The position numbers and the translations under genes were made by a program. Shown here in pieces: positions 50,400-62,851 of a stretch of 64,000 bases of DNA (the stretch's first letter is position 1; each line of letters starts with the position of its first letter). Under the pieces are notes generated by a model that was not told the DNA's origin, made no database searches, and worked only from the letters and a program-made list of their open reading frames with translations. This DNA is from Hippophae tibetana. Taxonomy: Eukaryota; Streptophyta; Magnoliopsida; Rosales; Elaeagnaceae. The DNA is taken from positions 15,863,501 to 15,927,500 of the forward strand of contig CM072801.1 of assembly GCA_037013495.1 (NCBI GenBank), in the 5' to 3' direction.

Positions 50400-51330
50400 A
50401 TATTTGGTGATTTTTTCACCATCTTCTTCTGACAGAGCCATGTTACTGTGGGAAATGATGATGACTTTACTAGTTGAATAACTTACTTTAATCTCAGTAG
50501 AATCATCAATTTTTCTGAGTTCATAGTAAAATTGGCTTAGCATTTGACCTCTTAATACACAAATGTCTTCTATGTTGAATTCTTTTTCTGGAAGTTCCCT
50601 TGGTTTAGGAACCTTTCTGTTTGTGTTGGAAATCCCTATCTTGATGAAGTGGTAGAGACTAATACTTCCTTCCTCATTCTAGTTCATTAATGAACTGAAA
50701 AATCTAAAATAAACAGTTTTATCACCTGCTTTAATTTTTCTTCTGAAATTCTTGATTGCTCTTTTAAAATTTTTTGGGAAATAATTTAACTCACTTAAAT
50801 TATTTCCTGAATATATATTTTCTATTAGTCCAATATGAAATAATTTATACACAAATATTGGATCAACTCATTCCAATATATTGAATTTGCTTTATGTAGG
50901 AAATTCCTTGTCTGTAGTATAGAATTTCATATCTTCAATATGTTATTGGGTAGATTTTCTGACCAAATTATAGAGACACAACCATTGTGGTTTGCTGAGA
51001 TTTCTATATTGGTCCTTTTCATCTTCAATGATTGGAGTAGTTCTAGGAGATGTCTCTCTGAATAACACTGAATGTTTTACTATTTTTGATGTCTCTAGAT
51101 GAGATGTTTCTCTAAATAGCACTGAAGGTTTTGCTATCTTTTCAAGATTTATCAATCTACTTGGAGTTGTTGGTTGTTGTTGTAGTGTTATAGAATAATT
51201 TCTTACTATCTCCTCTAAAGTTATTAGTTTTGATATTTTATAGTTGGCATAACTACCTTTAGCTTCTTCATTGGTTAATGTCAATAAACTCACCAATTTT
51301 TATATATCTTTATTTTTAGGATCCATGAAT
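50400..51330 (-). pseudogene. Degraded coding remnant upstream of the viral-like promoter
   Basis: Minus-strand frames here keep long stretches of coding-like sequence interrupted by stops: the 117-aa frame 51296-50943, then 'NLSELNYFPKNFKRAIKNFR' (about 50800-50740), then 'PRELPEKEFNIEDICVLRGQ' (about 50615-50555). In a caulimovirid map the frame just before the pregenomic promoter is often the translational transactivator. I cannot confirm that by motif. The 117-aa frame contains 'SVLFRETS' twice, 18 residues apart. Confidence 0.35.
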
Positions 51331-51889
51331 TTTTTTTCTAATTCTTTTCTATATTCCATTAAATTGGAATGATCCATTTATTCTTAGATTGTTCCTCATT
51401 TTTAGGAATCAGAGAATAAGATTTCTTTTGTGGTTCTTCTCTTAATCATTCTAAGAGATCATATTTATAACCTATGATTTCATTATTCCTATATATGTTG
51501 TATACATATTTTCTTAGTTCTAAAAATTCCTTGTGCATATCTTGTTGTAGTTTATTATAACCACATTCCTTTATTTCCTTTAGTAATTATTTTTGTATAT
51601 ATATTATTTCCTGTAAACATTTTGTGTTTGATTCTTGGACTAAATTCATTTCCTTTGTTAATAATTGTACAGTTTCAAATAATGTTGCTTGATTTTTTGC
51701 TACACCTACTAGGCTTCCATTTACTTCTAAATGCATATTTTTTATTTTATCTCTAAACATTATTTTTCCCTAATATACAATCATGAACTAATGTCTTTAT
51801 TATTTTAACTTCATTTTCTAGTTTTTTAACTTTTTTTTGGTTAGAAGTCTCTCTTTCATGGTCTATAAAAGTAAATCTTTGTATGCTAT

Positions 51890-52600
51890 TAGTTTTTAAC
51901 AAGATTACTATTTCTTCCTGTTATTAAAGGTTTTTCTTTAATATCTAATTTCCATACTTCTGATATTTCAAAGTCTGTTAGTATTTCTGGTTTTATTATT
52001 TGTCCAAGTTCCTTAAAAGTTTTATATATTTCTATAAATTCATTTTGTCAATATATTGAACTAATATGACTATTTATTAAGGAATATGCTACTAGATAAT
52101 ATATTGAAAATGAATGATTTTCTTCTTTCATTAAATCTCCTCTTTCAAATTCATAAGCTAGACTTAATACTTGATTTAGATTTTTATCATGTATATTTAT
52201 AACAAATCTAAGATATGCTGTAAATTTTAGCTTTTGGTATCCTAAATTACCATGGATCATTCCTAATAAGGCATCCTATCTATTTATTATTTTGTTATCT
52301 AATAATGCTATTTTTATTGGTGTATCTATTTCTTTTATAAAATGAGTTTTTATTAATATTTGAATTCATCTTAAATGGATGTATCCAAATTTTTCTTTAT
52401 CTTTATGAGAAATTTTTGATAGCTTGTTTAATATAGTTTCTTTATCAATTAATGATATATAATATCTTCATTTTACATCTATAATCTTAATACTCATTTC
52501 TTTATTACTTATGCCGTAATAGATTATATTTTTTCTAGGGAATAATTTTCTTAATAAAAATAATGAGTCTTAAAATCCATCTCTTTCTTTAAGATTTAAC
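51890..52600 (-). pseudogene. Endogenous caulimovirid movement-protein (30K) remnant
   Basis: The minus strand carries a 30K-superfamily-like core: 'KEKFGYIHLR' then 'IDTPIKIALLDNKI' (about 52400-52290), 'ALLGMIHGNLGYQKLKFTAY' (about 52275-52215) and 'VLSLAYEFERGDLM' (about 52175-52130), ending with 'YLVAYSLINSH' (about 52100-52070). Stops lie near 52470, 52365, 52280 and 52046. This order of blocks is that of plant pararetrovirus cell-to-cell movement proteins. A coiled-coil-like stretch ('NQKKVKKLENEVKIIKTL') follows near 51845-51790. No reverse transcriptase or coat zinc finger is seen nearby. It is a relic with no coding capacity. Confidence 0.6.
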
Positions 52601-52961
52601 TTTGTTTTTTGAATTTCTTCAAATTTATTTTTACTATTATCATTTCTTGTGAAAAACATCATGAAATTTCTTTTGTTTCTATGTCCATTATTTCTTGGTT
52701 TATTTTTCTTCTTCTATTTTGAGATTTTTTTTAATTAAATCTTAGGGATATTTTTGACAACGGTTAGATTTAACATTCGTTATGTTTTCAGTAATATTTT
52801 TGAATTTTTTGAAATCTTAAGAACATTTCTAAAGATTTTTTAAACCTCGGAGATATTTTTAATTTTTTTTTCAAATGATATCATAAAATGTAGATAAAAA
52901 AATATCAAATGAAATGAAATAAATAAGAGGCTATGAACTCTCCTGTATATATATTAATAAA

Positions 52962-53590
52962 CAAAGAATAACAAAAGAAACATTATAATTATATATCCAA
53001 TGACACGATCTTCCTTAAAAAAATATTATATAAAGTTAAGTATGTTTTTAAATTAATTTTTCTTATTTTTGTTATATATTACATTTTATTTTAAGAAAAT
53101 ATGTTATCACAATTTTATTTATATTTTAATTTATATATTATAATGTAATTGGTCTTTGTTAGTAAATTATTCCACAATTACTTCAATATTTCATCTTTAT
53201 AATTAATATCCAATCAAATTATTATTGTCACAATAAAAATTAATTAATGTCAATTTTATTCAACAATAATGTACTAAAATTAATTAATTATATGAATATA
53301 ATAGATAATTTATACAATTTTATTATATAGTTATATAAATTTTATTATAAATATATATATATTCATCACTTTTATTTCTCAGTGTTTTTTCATCTTACTT
53401 TCTATATCATTTATCTTAAAATTTTGATCACATGAAATTCACTTTTTTCTCATTTTTATTTTATTATTGATTTTTTTTATTTTTCAATTTCCAACTCAAT
53501 TTATTTTATTTCATGAAAAAATTAACAAATATAAATAAATAATTTTGAATCAACTTTGACTTTCATTTTTATAATATAACATAGATATCT
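52962..53590. repeat. Right copy of the diverged direct repeat
   Basis: See 47943-48675: the same landmarks in the same order and orientation, with this copy shorter by about 100 bases. Neither copy has convincing TG..CA ends, and no primer binding site follows either, so they are not clearly LTRs. Confidence 0.6.
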
Positions 53591-54040
53591 TTACCTCTAT
53601 TTTTTATTTGTTTGATTTAAACAAAAATAATATTTCTTCCAATATAAAAAGACTTTCAACTTTTATTTTATAATTAATTAGAAATTATCTTTTACTTTTT
53701 AAAAAAATATATACATTTTCCTTGCTTTATTTATTTCAGCAAAAGGAAATATGCATCTTATCGAACCTTTTGAATTAATATATCAATTTGATCTTTATCG
53801 TTCAATAAACATCTTTACAAAACTTTTATCACAATTTTTTTTAAATTACCGCTTATGTTTTTATATAGCAATTTTTTTAAATTTGTATGTGTTAAACTGC
53901 TACTTATTATATCAAGTAATTTTTGTTTCTTCATGGAATAGCCTCATAAATATTTTATAACTTTTATGATTTTAATACTTCATTCTTTATTGTGTATTTT
54001 TCATAAAAAAAAACAAACAAACAAACTTTAAACCATGACA
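53591..54040. other. AT-rich spacer
   Basis: A 69-aa chance frame rich in Phe, Leu and Tyr (53751-53960) has no recognisable features. A short 'aaacaaacaaacaaac' run lies near 54012. No gene is supported. Confidence 0.35.
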
Positions 54041-55250
54041 TAATGGAAAAACTTAAGAAATTAAATGACTTGAACTTCAAAATTTAGATAAATAAAATGA
54101 TATTCTATCACAACCTTGAATCTGTCGAGATTCTTGACTAAAGAAGCTTACAATCGATTTAAGGATGAGTATGATTTTTAGTATACTATTGCTATTGAAG
54201 TTTAGAGGAATTCTAATTACCTATGTTGAAACTATGTACTAAATAGTTTAATTGAGTCATTGTACAATGAGTACAATAAGGCAGAGACTACTAAAGACTT
54301 GTGGGAGTCATTGGACAGGACGTATGAAACAAAGATGCAGTGTCAAAAAAAATTTAATTAGTCACTTTCTTGATTATAAGATAGTAGACTCTAAACTAGT
54401 GTGTAATCAAGTACATGAACTCCAATATATCTTAACAGATATGCATGATGAATGGATGATGCTGAGTGAGACCTTCCTAGTCAAAACTATTATTGAGAAG
54501 TTTTCCTTTTCATGGATAGATTTCAAGATCTACCTTAAGTATAAGCGAATGAAAGTGTCTTTAAATGACTTCCTTATAAGATTTGAGGTGAAAGAAGATG
54601 ACAAGACATCTTCTAAAAAAGGTATATCTCATCAGCACCCAAGGTTAATATGATAGAGCATAGTCAAAGCTCGAAGCACAATAAGTATAAGAGCAAGGAA
54701 AAGTTGGGTAAAAGGTTTAAATTGGGACCTAGAAAAGTAATTTTTAAGAAGTCAAGTTTCAAAAGAATTTGCTTTAATTGTCAAAGAATAGGACATAAAG
54801 CCATGACTGTGAGTTTCCAAAGAAAAACATGAACCATGAGGCAAACATGGTTGATGATATCACTAAAGATGTCTCTAATATTGACTTATCTGTAGTCATC
54901 TTTAAGGTGAACTTGTTACAATCAAACCCAAAAGATTAATGGATTGATGTTGGTACAAACAACATGTTTGCTAAGACAAGGAATTATTTACCACTTTTGA
55001 ACCTATCAAGGATAGAGATAAGCTATTTATGGGAAACTCTACTTCTTTTAAAGGGCAATGAAGAGTAGTATTGAAACCGACCTCTAGAAAGGATCTGATT
55101 TTGAATAATGTATTATTTTGTATGAGATTCGCAAGAAATCTTGTGTTCGATTTGTTACTTAATAAGCATGGCTTTAGAATTATATTTGAGTTAGACAAGG
55201 TCTTGTTGATCAAAATGAGTATATTTGTAGGCAAAGAATACCGTGTGTAA
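54041..55250 (+). pseudogene. Ty1/copia gag and protease remnant
   Basis: Plus-strand reading shows copia gag blocks: 'ETTKDLWESLDRTYETKMQ'-type helix (about 54280-54345), 'HFLDYKIVDSKLVCNQVHEL' (54362-54421), 'MMLSETFLVKTIIEKF' (about 54457-54504) and a lysine-rich linker. A CCHC-like knuckle 'CFNCQRIGHK' (about 54770-54800) has lost its last part through a frame shift. A protease start ('WIDVGTNN', about 54940) shows the usual D-S-G as D-V-G. Further blocks to 55240 match the segment after protease. No integrase or RT follows. Confidence 0.7.
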
Positions 55251-55822
55251 TGGACCTTTTGAGCTAAATGTTACAATTGTAATGTCGAAAAAAATTAATA
55301 ATGTTAATTCTTCTTATTATTGCTTTAGTCTTCCAATTTTTGCTATGGTAAACTATATCATGTTATTTATGATATATTGTGTAGAATAATTAATTTGGAT
55401 AAAAATAACAAGATCATCATTCTAATCATTGAAAAAAAACACTAAACACCTATATGAGAGAGAGTGAGATATTTTCGAAAGAAAATTGTATAGGGTTCAA
55501 TTTTTAAAAACTCTCACAAAATCAAGCGTATGTTTATGATCAAAACAAACGTATCAGTAAAAATTGAATTATGTCAGAATGTTCAAAGATAATTCATATC
55601 TGTCGTACTTAGATTTTAAATCGTTGAATTCTATTTTTGTGTCAAAATTTAAAATCTTTGTTAATTTTCATTTATGTATAGATCGTTGAAATTTTTCATA
55701 AATTAAAATTGAAAACGTCTCTTTTCATTTGGGCTTCAATTTCTTATTAAATTGTCTCTCCCCGTTTGAGCTCCAGTTTCGTTATTGGTAATTCCTTCAT
55801 TACCTCTTGCTGAGTTCTATAT

Positions 55823-55860
55823 ATAATGATATATATATATATATATATATATATCATTAT
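55823..55860. repeat. 38-bp perfect AT palindrome
   Basis: ATAATGAT, an (AT)n core, then ATCATTAT. It is fully self-complementary and could extrude a cruciform or be a microsatellite hotspot. Confidence 0.85.
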
Positions 55861-57530
55861 TTATAATTGAGGAGAGATGGGAAAGAATAGAAATACAGAA
55901 TGAGAGAAAAAAACAGTGAAATAACAGAGTACGGAAAGAAAGAGAATTATCATTTTTCATTTTTTTTAAATATAAAGGTAGGTTAATTTTTTTTAGTGGA
56001 AACTTTAAAGTTTATTTAGATAATAGATAATGGTATATATTTATTATTTATGATCTTATATTTTATGAGATAAATTTTAAGATTTTTTAAATATTTATAA
56101 TGAAAAAACTATCTTAAGATACTGTATACTATATAATACATAAATTTTGATTATTTTTATATTTTATTTTATATTATTTAAATTTTATATTTATAATTTA
56201 TATATATTTATATTTACGTATTTTTAAATTAAAATAACATATTTTTTTTATTTTTAATTAATCAATTTATGTATTATTTCTTAATCATTCAACAAAACTA
56301 ACCTTGAATTATAAGAAGATAAAATATATAACAAGTGAAAGGCTATTTTCTTCGGTCGTACTCAGGAGAAGTATATAAGCTTTAGAGATAAAGAAGTATA
56401 GAAGTAGTTCAACCTCCCTGCATTTTATAAATTAAGAATAATTAAAATTATAATTATTTATAAAAAATTAATAATTTATTTTAAAAATAATCTTAATAAA
56501 TAAGACCTAGAATTATGATAGTTATTGTAATATTAAAATTATGTTTAATTGAAATAATTAGATTAAATTTTATTTATTCTTAATTTATATTTTTTATTTT
56601 AATTAAAAACACGTGTTAAATAGATAAAGTGTAAAAATTAATGTCAATATTTTAAATAGTGTAGTAGATTAAGAATTATGTTAATATTTTTTTAAAATTA
56701 AATATATATTTTTAATAAATGTAAAATAATTCATACTATGTGACGTAATATGAGAGTACCTAGTTAGCATACGAGTCACAAGCTAGCCTTGTCAATATTG
56801 AGTCAGCAGATAATCCTCAGTATCAATCAAATATCTAACGGATAAACAATCAACATTTAAATCTTTAATTATTCAATAATGAGATAATTAAGGAAATAAA
56901 ATTCTGACATTTAAATGTAAGTCTATCTCTAAGGGTAAGAGTTATCAGTAGGTATATTATTTCCTTATAAATATCCACAATATCTACCATTGTTCACCAT
57001 TAAACATGCAATCACTTCTACATACATGGCTTCTTATCTCAATCACAAGCATTGAGATCTTGACCTTATCCCTCTAAATATCCCTTATATCTCTCTATAT
57101 CATAAGGAGAGACACTAGTCTCTTCATTATCAAGACTAACTTAAGCATCGGAGGGCCAAAGGCCACCATACATCATAGTGGTCTACGATCTTAACGTTGT
57201 ATTCTCCATTCTTAGGTACACAAGAAGGAAGATATGCACCAATCATTGATGTTAACAAAAAAGGTATCAACATCTCACATCGTTTGTGGGAACAAGTGTG
57301 CTTTGCTAGTTGAATCACAACTAGAGAGAAAGATCTACAATGCTTTCCAACCTTCTGAACTAGGTGGTCTTTGAAAAAAAAACCTTGAAAAAGTTCAGAA
57401 GAAAATTGCTCTAAAAGAAGTTTATTCTGAACGATTTCCAAGGGCTGCACCTTTCTATCCTTTCAAGATGAGTCAACCTCTTAAATCGAACAACCATATG
57501 TTTGTAAGGGACAATAAGGTCCCATATCAT
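55861..57530. other. Intergenic DNA, probably partly gypsy leader
   Basis: No gene is seen. The part 56760-57530 is less AT-rich than the rest ('gagtcagcagataatcctcag', 'gtgggaacaagtgtg') and leads straight into the gag remnant. It may be LTR or leader of that element, but no second copy is available. Confidence 0.35.
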
Positions 57531-57539
57531 GTCTAGTAA

Positions 57540-59570
57540 GTTGTGCAACCACTTACACAAGTTGTTAGTCCCGCACTACCATGGCCAGAGTGGGCCCAAA
57601 CTGAGGGTCGAAAAGGGGTACAAATGGAAATATATCTTAACACGATGGAAAGTATGCTTCAAACCATCCTAGAATGCCTACTAAAGCAACAAATCCCTGA
57701 AGTAGAGGACATTTCTATAACACCTTCCAATGCTCACAATGCATCATATCAAGCCCACAACCATATAGGCTCATACCAGAGACATGATCCACCCCAACGA
57801 GGTCAAAGTCCACAAGCTGGATAGAAATTTTTGACCTATATGGTCCAAAGTCGCCCATTCATTGAGGTCTAAACTCCATCCTTTCATCCATCCATCCCGG
57901 ATAACTTGGGGCCTGCTTATTATGACCTATGCAAGTGTCTCAAAGCTCATAGGCAGGATCATTCTATGCAAGTCAGCCACGAAGATAACGCGCCCTCAGT
58001 GGTCAGTGGCCACTATAAGGACAACCAATCCAGGGATGTACCTACAACCCTTCATCCTACCATCGACTGGTTAGCTATGAAATTACAAGAGGTACAACAA
58101 AGACTGAACATAGGTAGACTTCTGGATATGATCATTTCCAACGACTTTCCATTCACCCTTAAAGTTATAGCCATCCCACTTACATAAAAATTCAAGATGC
58201 CTAGTGTGATCTCTTATGATGGTAACAAGGACCCACTGGAGAACCTTAAGAAATTTAAAGGTTGGATGAACCTTTATACGTATGGTGGTGCAATTAGGTG
58301 TTGAGCATTCTAACTCACCCTAACTGACAAATTTTGGGCCTGGTATCGTACTCTTAAGCCTAGCACCATTGGTACATTCACCGAGTTCAAAAAGAAATTT
58401 ATTTCCCACTTTTTGACAAAGAGGAAAATACCAAAAACCATAGGTCTTTTAATGTCCCTATACTAAGGGAAGGGTGATAGGTTGAAGGATTTCTTCAACA
58501 GGTTCAACAGCGAGAAAATCCAAGTGACTAGTTGTTCTAATAGAGTGGTTGTAAGTGCATTCCATCAAGCTCTTCACCAAGGACTTATTGGACGGACATG
58601 GAAAAATAATTCCTAACCATGTATGCATAGGCCACTCAATTAGTAAATATGTATCTCAATATTGAAGAATGGCCAATAATAGGAGGGTCAATGCCCTCCC
58701 TATTAATGAAAACATGAGATTGCCTCCTAAGGTTAGGAACGAGTCCAGACCATCAAGAAATAAAAGGTCCCATTGGGATTATAGATAAGAGAAGGTCAAA
58801 GGACAAGGTTCAGGCTACACTGGTCCAAACTTTCGTACATATGCACCGTTAACTATGCTAAGAGAAACACTCTTTATGCAAGTTGAAAACTAGTGTATAA
58901 TATACTGGCCTAAGAAACTTAAGAATGATGGCCAAAACAAATATTATTATTGTAGGTTCCACAGGGACTCATGACATTCAACTGAGGAGTGTCGAGATTT
59001 GAAAAATGAAATTGATCACCTCATCAGAGGGGACAACTGAGAGAGTACATCAGAGATGAAAGACGAGAACAACAGAGGGCCTCTTCACCAAGTGAGTGAG
59101 AACATGGTACCATACAAGAAGTATGAGAAGTCAAGGTTATTATGGGTGGTCCAGTAAGAGGGAACTCTAATAATGCATGTAAGACACATGCTAGGGAGGC
59201 CAAGAGATCCTTCACATCATCCATGTGCATATCCCCAAAAAAATCCTAGGTTGACAAGCACATAAATAAAATTTTCAAAGAAGGAAGCCCGTAGGTTATA
59301 TCATCCCCACACTAATACAATAGTGGTCACACTTTTAGTGGAAAACACAAACTTGCACATAATCTTGATTGACACTAGCAGCTCAACTGACATCCTTTTC
59401 TTTAAGGCATCCCTAAAGGGTATGTGACTTTATCAATCACAATGGGACAATGAATTGACATAAAATATTCACAAGGGACTTCCTCATAGTAAACTACATG
59501 TCACCATACAATGATATCTTGGGATGATTGTTCTTGCATGTAGCATGAATTATGGGCTCTACTTATCATC
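57540..59570 (+). pseudogene. Tat-type Ty3/gypsy gag and protease remnant
   Basis: Plus-strand blocks in order: N-terminal gag frame (57543-57824); 'KFKMPSVISYDGNKDPLENL' (58187-58246), the start of the gypsy gag core; 'FWAWYRTLKPSTIGTFTEFK' (about 58331-58390); 'GDRLKDFFNRFNSEKIQV' (about 58470-58525). A zinc-binding motif 'YCRFHRDSWHSTEECRDLK' (about 58945-59001) follows, typical of the Tat lineage, and then a protease-like 'ILIDTSSSTDILFF' (about 59361-59403). Many stops and frame changes are present. No RT or integrase follows. Confidence 0.7.
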
Positions 59571-59942
59571 TTGCCCTGAAGTTCCTAATAAAGAATGGAA
59601 TAGGAATAGTTCTAGGAGAACAGAAAGTTGCCAAAGAATGCTATACCATATGGGTTTGTATAGGACAAAAATGAGATCATGAGGGACAAAAGCAAAGTGT
59701 ACCCCATTAATCTTATTTTTCTTTTCCTCTATTTAAAATTGTTGTATTTTATTTTCATTGACTTAAGTTTAGTTTCAAATTTGTACTTTGAGATTCTTAA
59801 ATAGAGGGGACACTCCTGTATTAAATGGCTAAAGATTGCACTTGATCTACATTTATAAAACTTGGCATGGATAAAAAGTCCAAAACAGTAAAGGGTTTGA
59901 AGGGTGTTGACTACAAAACACACTAGTAACCTTAGGATCATG

Positions 59943-60215
59943 AGTTGCTACAACTTCTACATCTCATCCTTATGAGCCATGATGGACCTTTGAATAGACA
60001 AAAATTATGCCTCAGGTTCAGAAGTTGTTACAACTTTTGCACCCTACCTTTACAAGCCATGCTGGATCTTTGAATAGGTAGCAACTATGCTTTGGGTCCA
60101 TAATTTGCTACAATTTTTGCTCCCTACCTTTACGGGAGGTGTTGAACCTCTAATAGATAGCAACCATGCTTCAAGTGTAGAAGTTACTATGACTTTTATA
60201 CCTTATCCATGCAAA
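59943..60215. repeat. 80-bp tandem repeat, about 3.4 copies
   Basis: Units start at 59943, 60023, 60103 and 60182, beginning 'agttgctacaacttctac', 'agttgttacaacttttgc', 'atttgctacaatttttgc' and 'agttactatgacttttat'. Each contains 'catgctgga'/'gaatag' and 'gcaactatgct' type blocks. Copies differ by roughly one base in four to six, so the array is not recent. Confidence 0.8.
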
Positions 60216-62456
60216 CATAAATTTGCTCATAATAGGAATCCTAATTCCTTAAACCTATTGGTTGATAAAAACCACCAAGCACGATTTGAGTGCAAGATAG
60301 GATAATCCAACAAGGACCGTATAAGTTTTATGAGTCTCAAGACATAATGCTTGGATAACTTGATACACCCAAGCACACCCAAGCAAACCAAGTATGGGCT
60401 GGTATACTAGGCACATCTTAACTCAAACAAATCACCTTTACTTAGACAAATCACCTTTACTTAGACAAAATGAAAATAAGTCATACGAAAATGAAAAAGT
60501 CCGAGTACAAACCCAAAAGGGTAAATTGTCAAATCAAAAGTGACTAGAATAACTAAAGGACACAGTATATATGGCCTAAGATGGCACGCATGGTCAAGCA
60601 TGGCCAATATGGTCAAACATGGCCAAAATGGCCAAACGAAGGAAGCATAAGTGGGCAAAGCATATGTGATAGGACACAATGGATGTGCCCAGCTAAAGTA
60701 CACACCATAATGTTCCAGTATAGTGAATCATAGATCACTTGGGACTTGTCCCCAACAAGTACACACCATATTATGCCAACAACAAGTAGACACCATAGTG
60801 TACCAGCATAATGAATCATATATCCTAATAAAGGACGTGCTTAAGGAGCACTTTTCATATCAAAATATATGAGACTACACAAATGGACCTAAACAAAAAG
60901 TAAAAGAAGTATATAGGTGATACACAAGTACAAAAGTAAAGTATAGAACTTAAAGGTGAAAATATGATAAAGCAACAAAACATGTGTGCGTGTGTGTGTG
61001 ACTAAAAGGTCTATACAAAGACTGAGCCCACTATTAGAAAGTAAAGCCACCAAGTGCATGCACTTTGGTGGGAACTACATTCAAAAGAAAATAAAGTAGT
61101 AACATATTAATCTCTATAATCAAAGTACCAATTCCCTCTTCAATCACCTATAAACCATCACTACCAGATCCATCTTTGGACTTCATCTTTCCTGTCAAAA
61201 GTGATCACACCTTGGTAGGAAGCCCTTTCCTTTAAATTTGGAAAAACTATAGTGGAAAGAGTTATGTCAAGATAAACCTTCTAGATTTTCTACTTCATGA
61301 ACCCACACGTCTAATGTGTTCTTAGTATGGTCATCATAATCCTTATACTTTGCAACTGCTCTTTCCATAAACGTCCATATCTAAGCATTGAATCTATGTA
61401 TTCTATCATGAGATGAACGAAGGCCTCTAGAAAACTCTTGATTCATCTCATTCTCTTGGGTCAAAGTAGTATCTTAGTCTATTAAGGTAGCCCCTAATGT
61501 CACTACTAATGTTGCATAAGCCAATTGGGATATACAATATGCCTCTTATACTTTCTCCAACTCCCATTCAACCTTACGATGAGCAAGCTTAATAGCATCC
61601 TGAGCCTTAATCACCTTATGACACTTCTTCTCAATGTTCGCCAAACGACCCTCTAAACTAGTGGAAACTTTAACAATATGGTCTAAGTCTGAGGTGAGTG
61701 TGTGGGCTATAGTAAAAAGAATTCAACCCCTACTCTTTTTAGATTATAGAAAAAGCGTGGGTGTAGGTGAGGACGCAAGAGAGACATCCAAGTTCATAGG
61801 TTGTGAACTTGTACCACCTACAGTCAGTATTGATGGAACCCCGACAGGTATTGATAGGGACCCTATCCTCCTAAGTTGTACTTCAACAATAGTCACTTTA
61901 GAATTGGGGTTCTTTTTCTCTTTGAAACCCCTGAGTTACGAACCACTTTAGTACTTCTTGAGAAATCTGAGAGTTATCATGCTCCTATTTTTTTACTAGC
62001 TGGAAGATCAAAAGTTATACCTACAAAAGAACACAAATATCAACTAAGTGTTCAAAATAAGACGTGGCAAATAAAGAGAAGAGTTTATAAGTACTTACTG
62101 TTAGGATTTAGGATTTAGAGGATGACCACTTTCTGGCTCAACTACTATAGGATCCACACCCTAATAAGTGATCACTTCAATGAGTTCAATTTTTTTTCAT
62201 TTTGTTTGTATTTTTCTATCATTTTCTGTTATGTATTATTGAATGAGCACTAATTGTGATGTGTTCTTCAAACTATAATTGCAAGTTTTGTTGAATCTAA
62301 AATATAGTTTATAATATCTTTTCAATTCAATGAAATACTGAAAGTTCAATTAGAAAAACAAATAATGAAACAGTAGAACATACTGATGTATAAATGGGTT
62401 GAATAACCAAAAAATTGACAAATTATAATGGATATAACCCAATCTAACAATCTTAG
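60216..62456. other. Unexplained, moderately GC-richer DNA beyond the gypsy remnant
   Basis: Contains degenerate local repeats ('acacaccataatgttccag' near 60700 and 'agacaccatagtgtaccag' near 60788, plus 'catggccaa' repeats near 60600) and a (GT)n run near 60990. A plus-strand frame of 105 residues (61634-61951) and weak minus-strand coding-like text between 61100 and 61600 are seen but not recognised. It could be the rest of the gypsy element or its LTR. Confidence 0.35.
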
Positions 62457-62851
62457 GGTATATTTAATGACTTTGATTTATAATTTATGATTTTTTTAAA
62501 TATTTTTTTAATGAGATATGTTTGATAATGATTTTTAATTTTGTAATTTTAACATTTTTTTCTAGAGAATAAATGAAGCCATATAACTTTTATATTTATG
62601 AACATTGAAAGAAAACAATTAAAAGCTTAAAACTTTTAAATAATATCCAAAAACATTATTAATATTTTAAGTTTTTGAAAAAAAAACAAAGATCGTTATC
62701 AAATAACTTATAGCTAATTTTTGATTTTTTAAATCTCTAAATATAAATTTATTATCAAATACATTGATGACTATTTTTATAAAAGAATCAATAATTACAA
62801 ATTAATTATTTAATTGACAATTATAAATCAAAATCATTATCAAACATGACC
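62457..62851. mobile_element. MITE candidate with imperfect terminal inverted repeats
   Basis: The left end 'ggtatatttaatgactttga' plus 'tttataatt' is mirrored at the right end by the reverse complement of 'aattataaatcaaaatcatt' plus 'atcaaacatgacc'. An internal copy of 'atgtttgataatgattttt' lies near 62516. No coding sequence is inside. Ends and target duplication are uncertain. Confidence 0.4.

Noticed and set aside
47943-53590. Reading the direct repeats as LTRs of one retrotransposon
   Set aside because: No clear TG..CA ends, no primer binding site or polypurine tract at the inner edges, and no RT between them.
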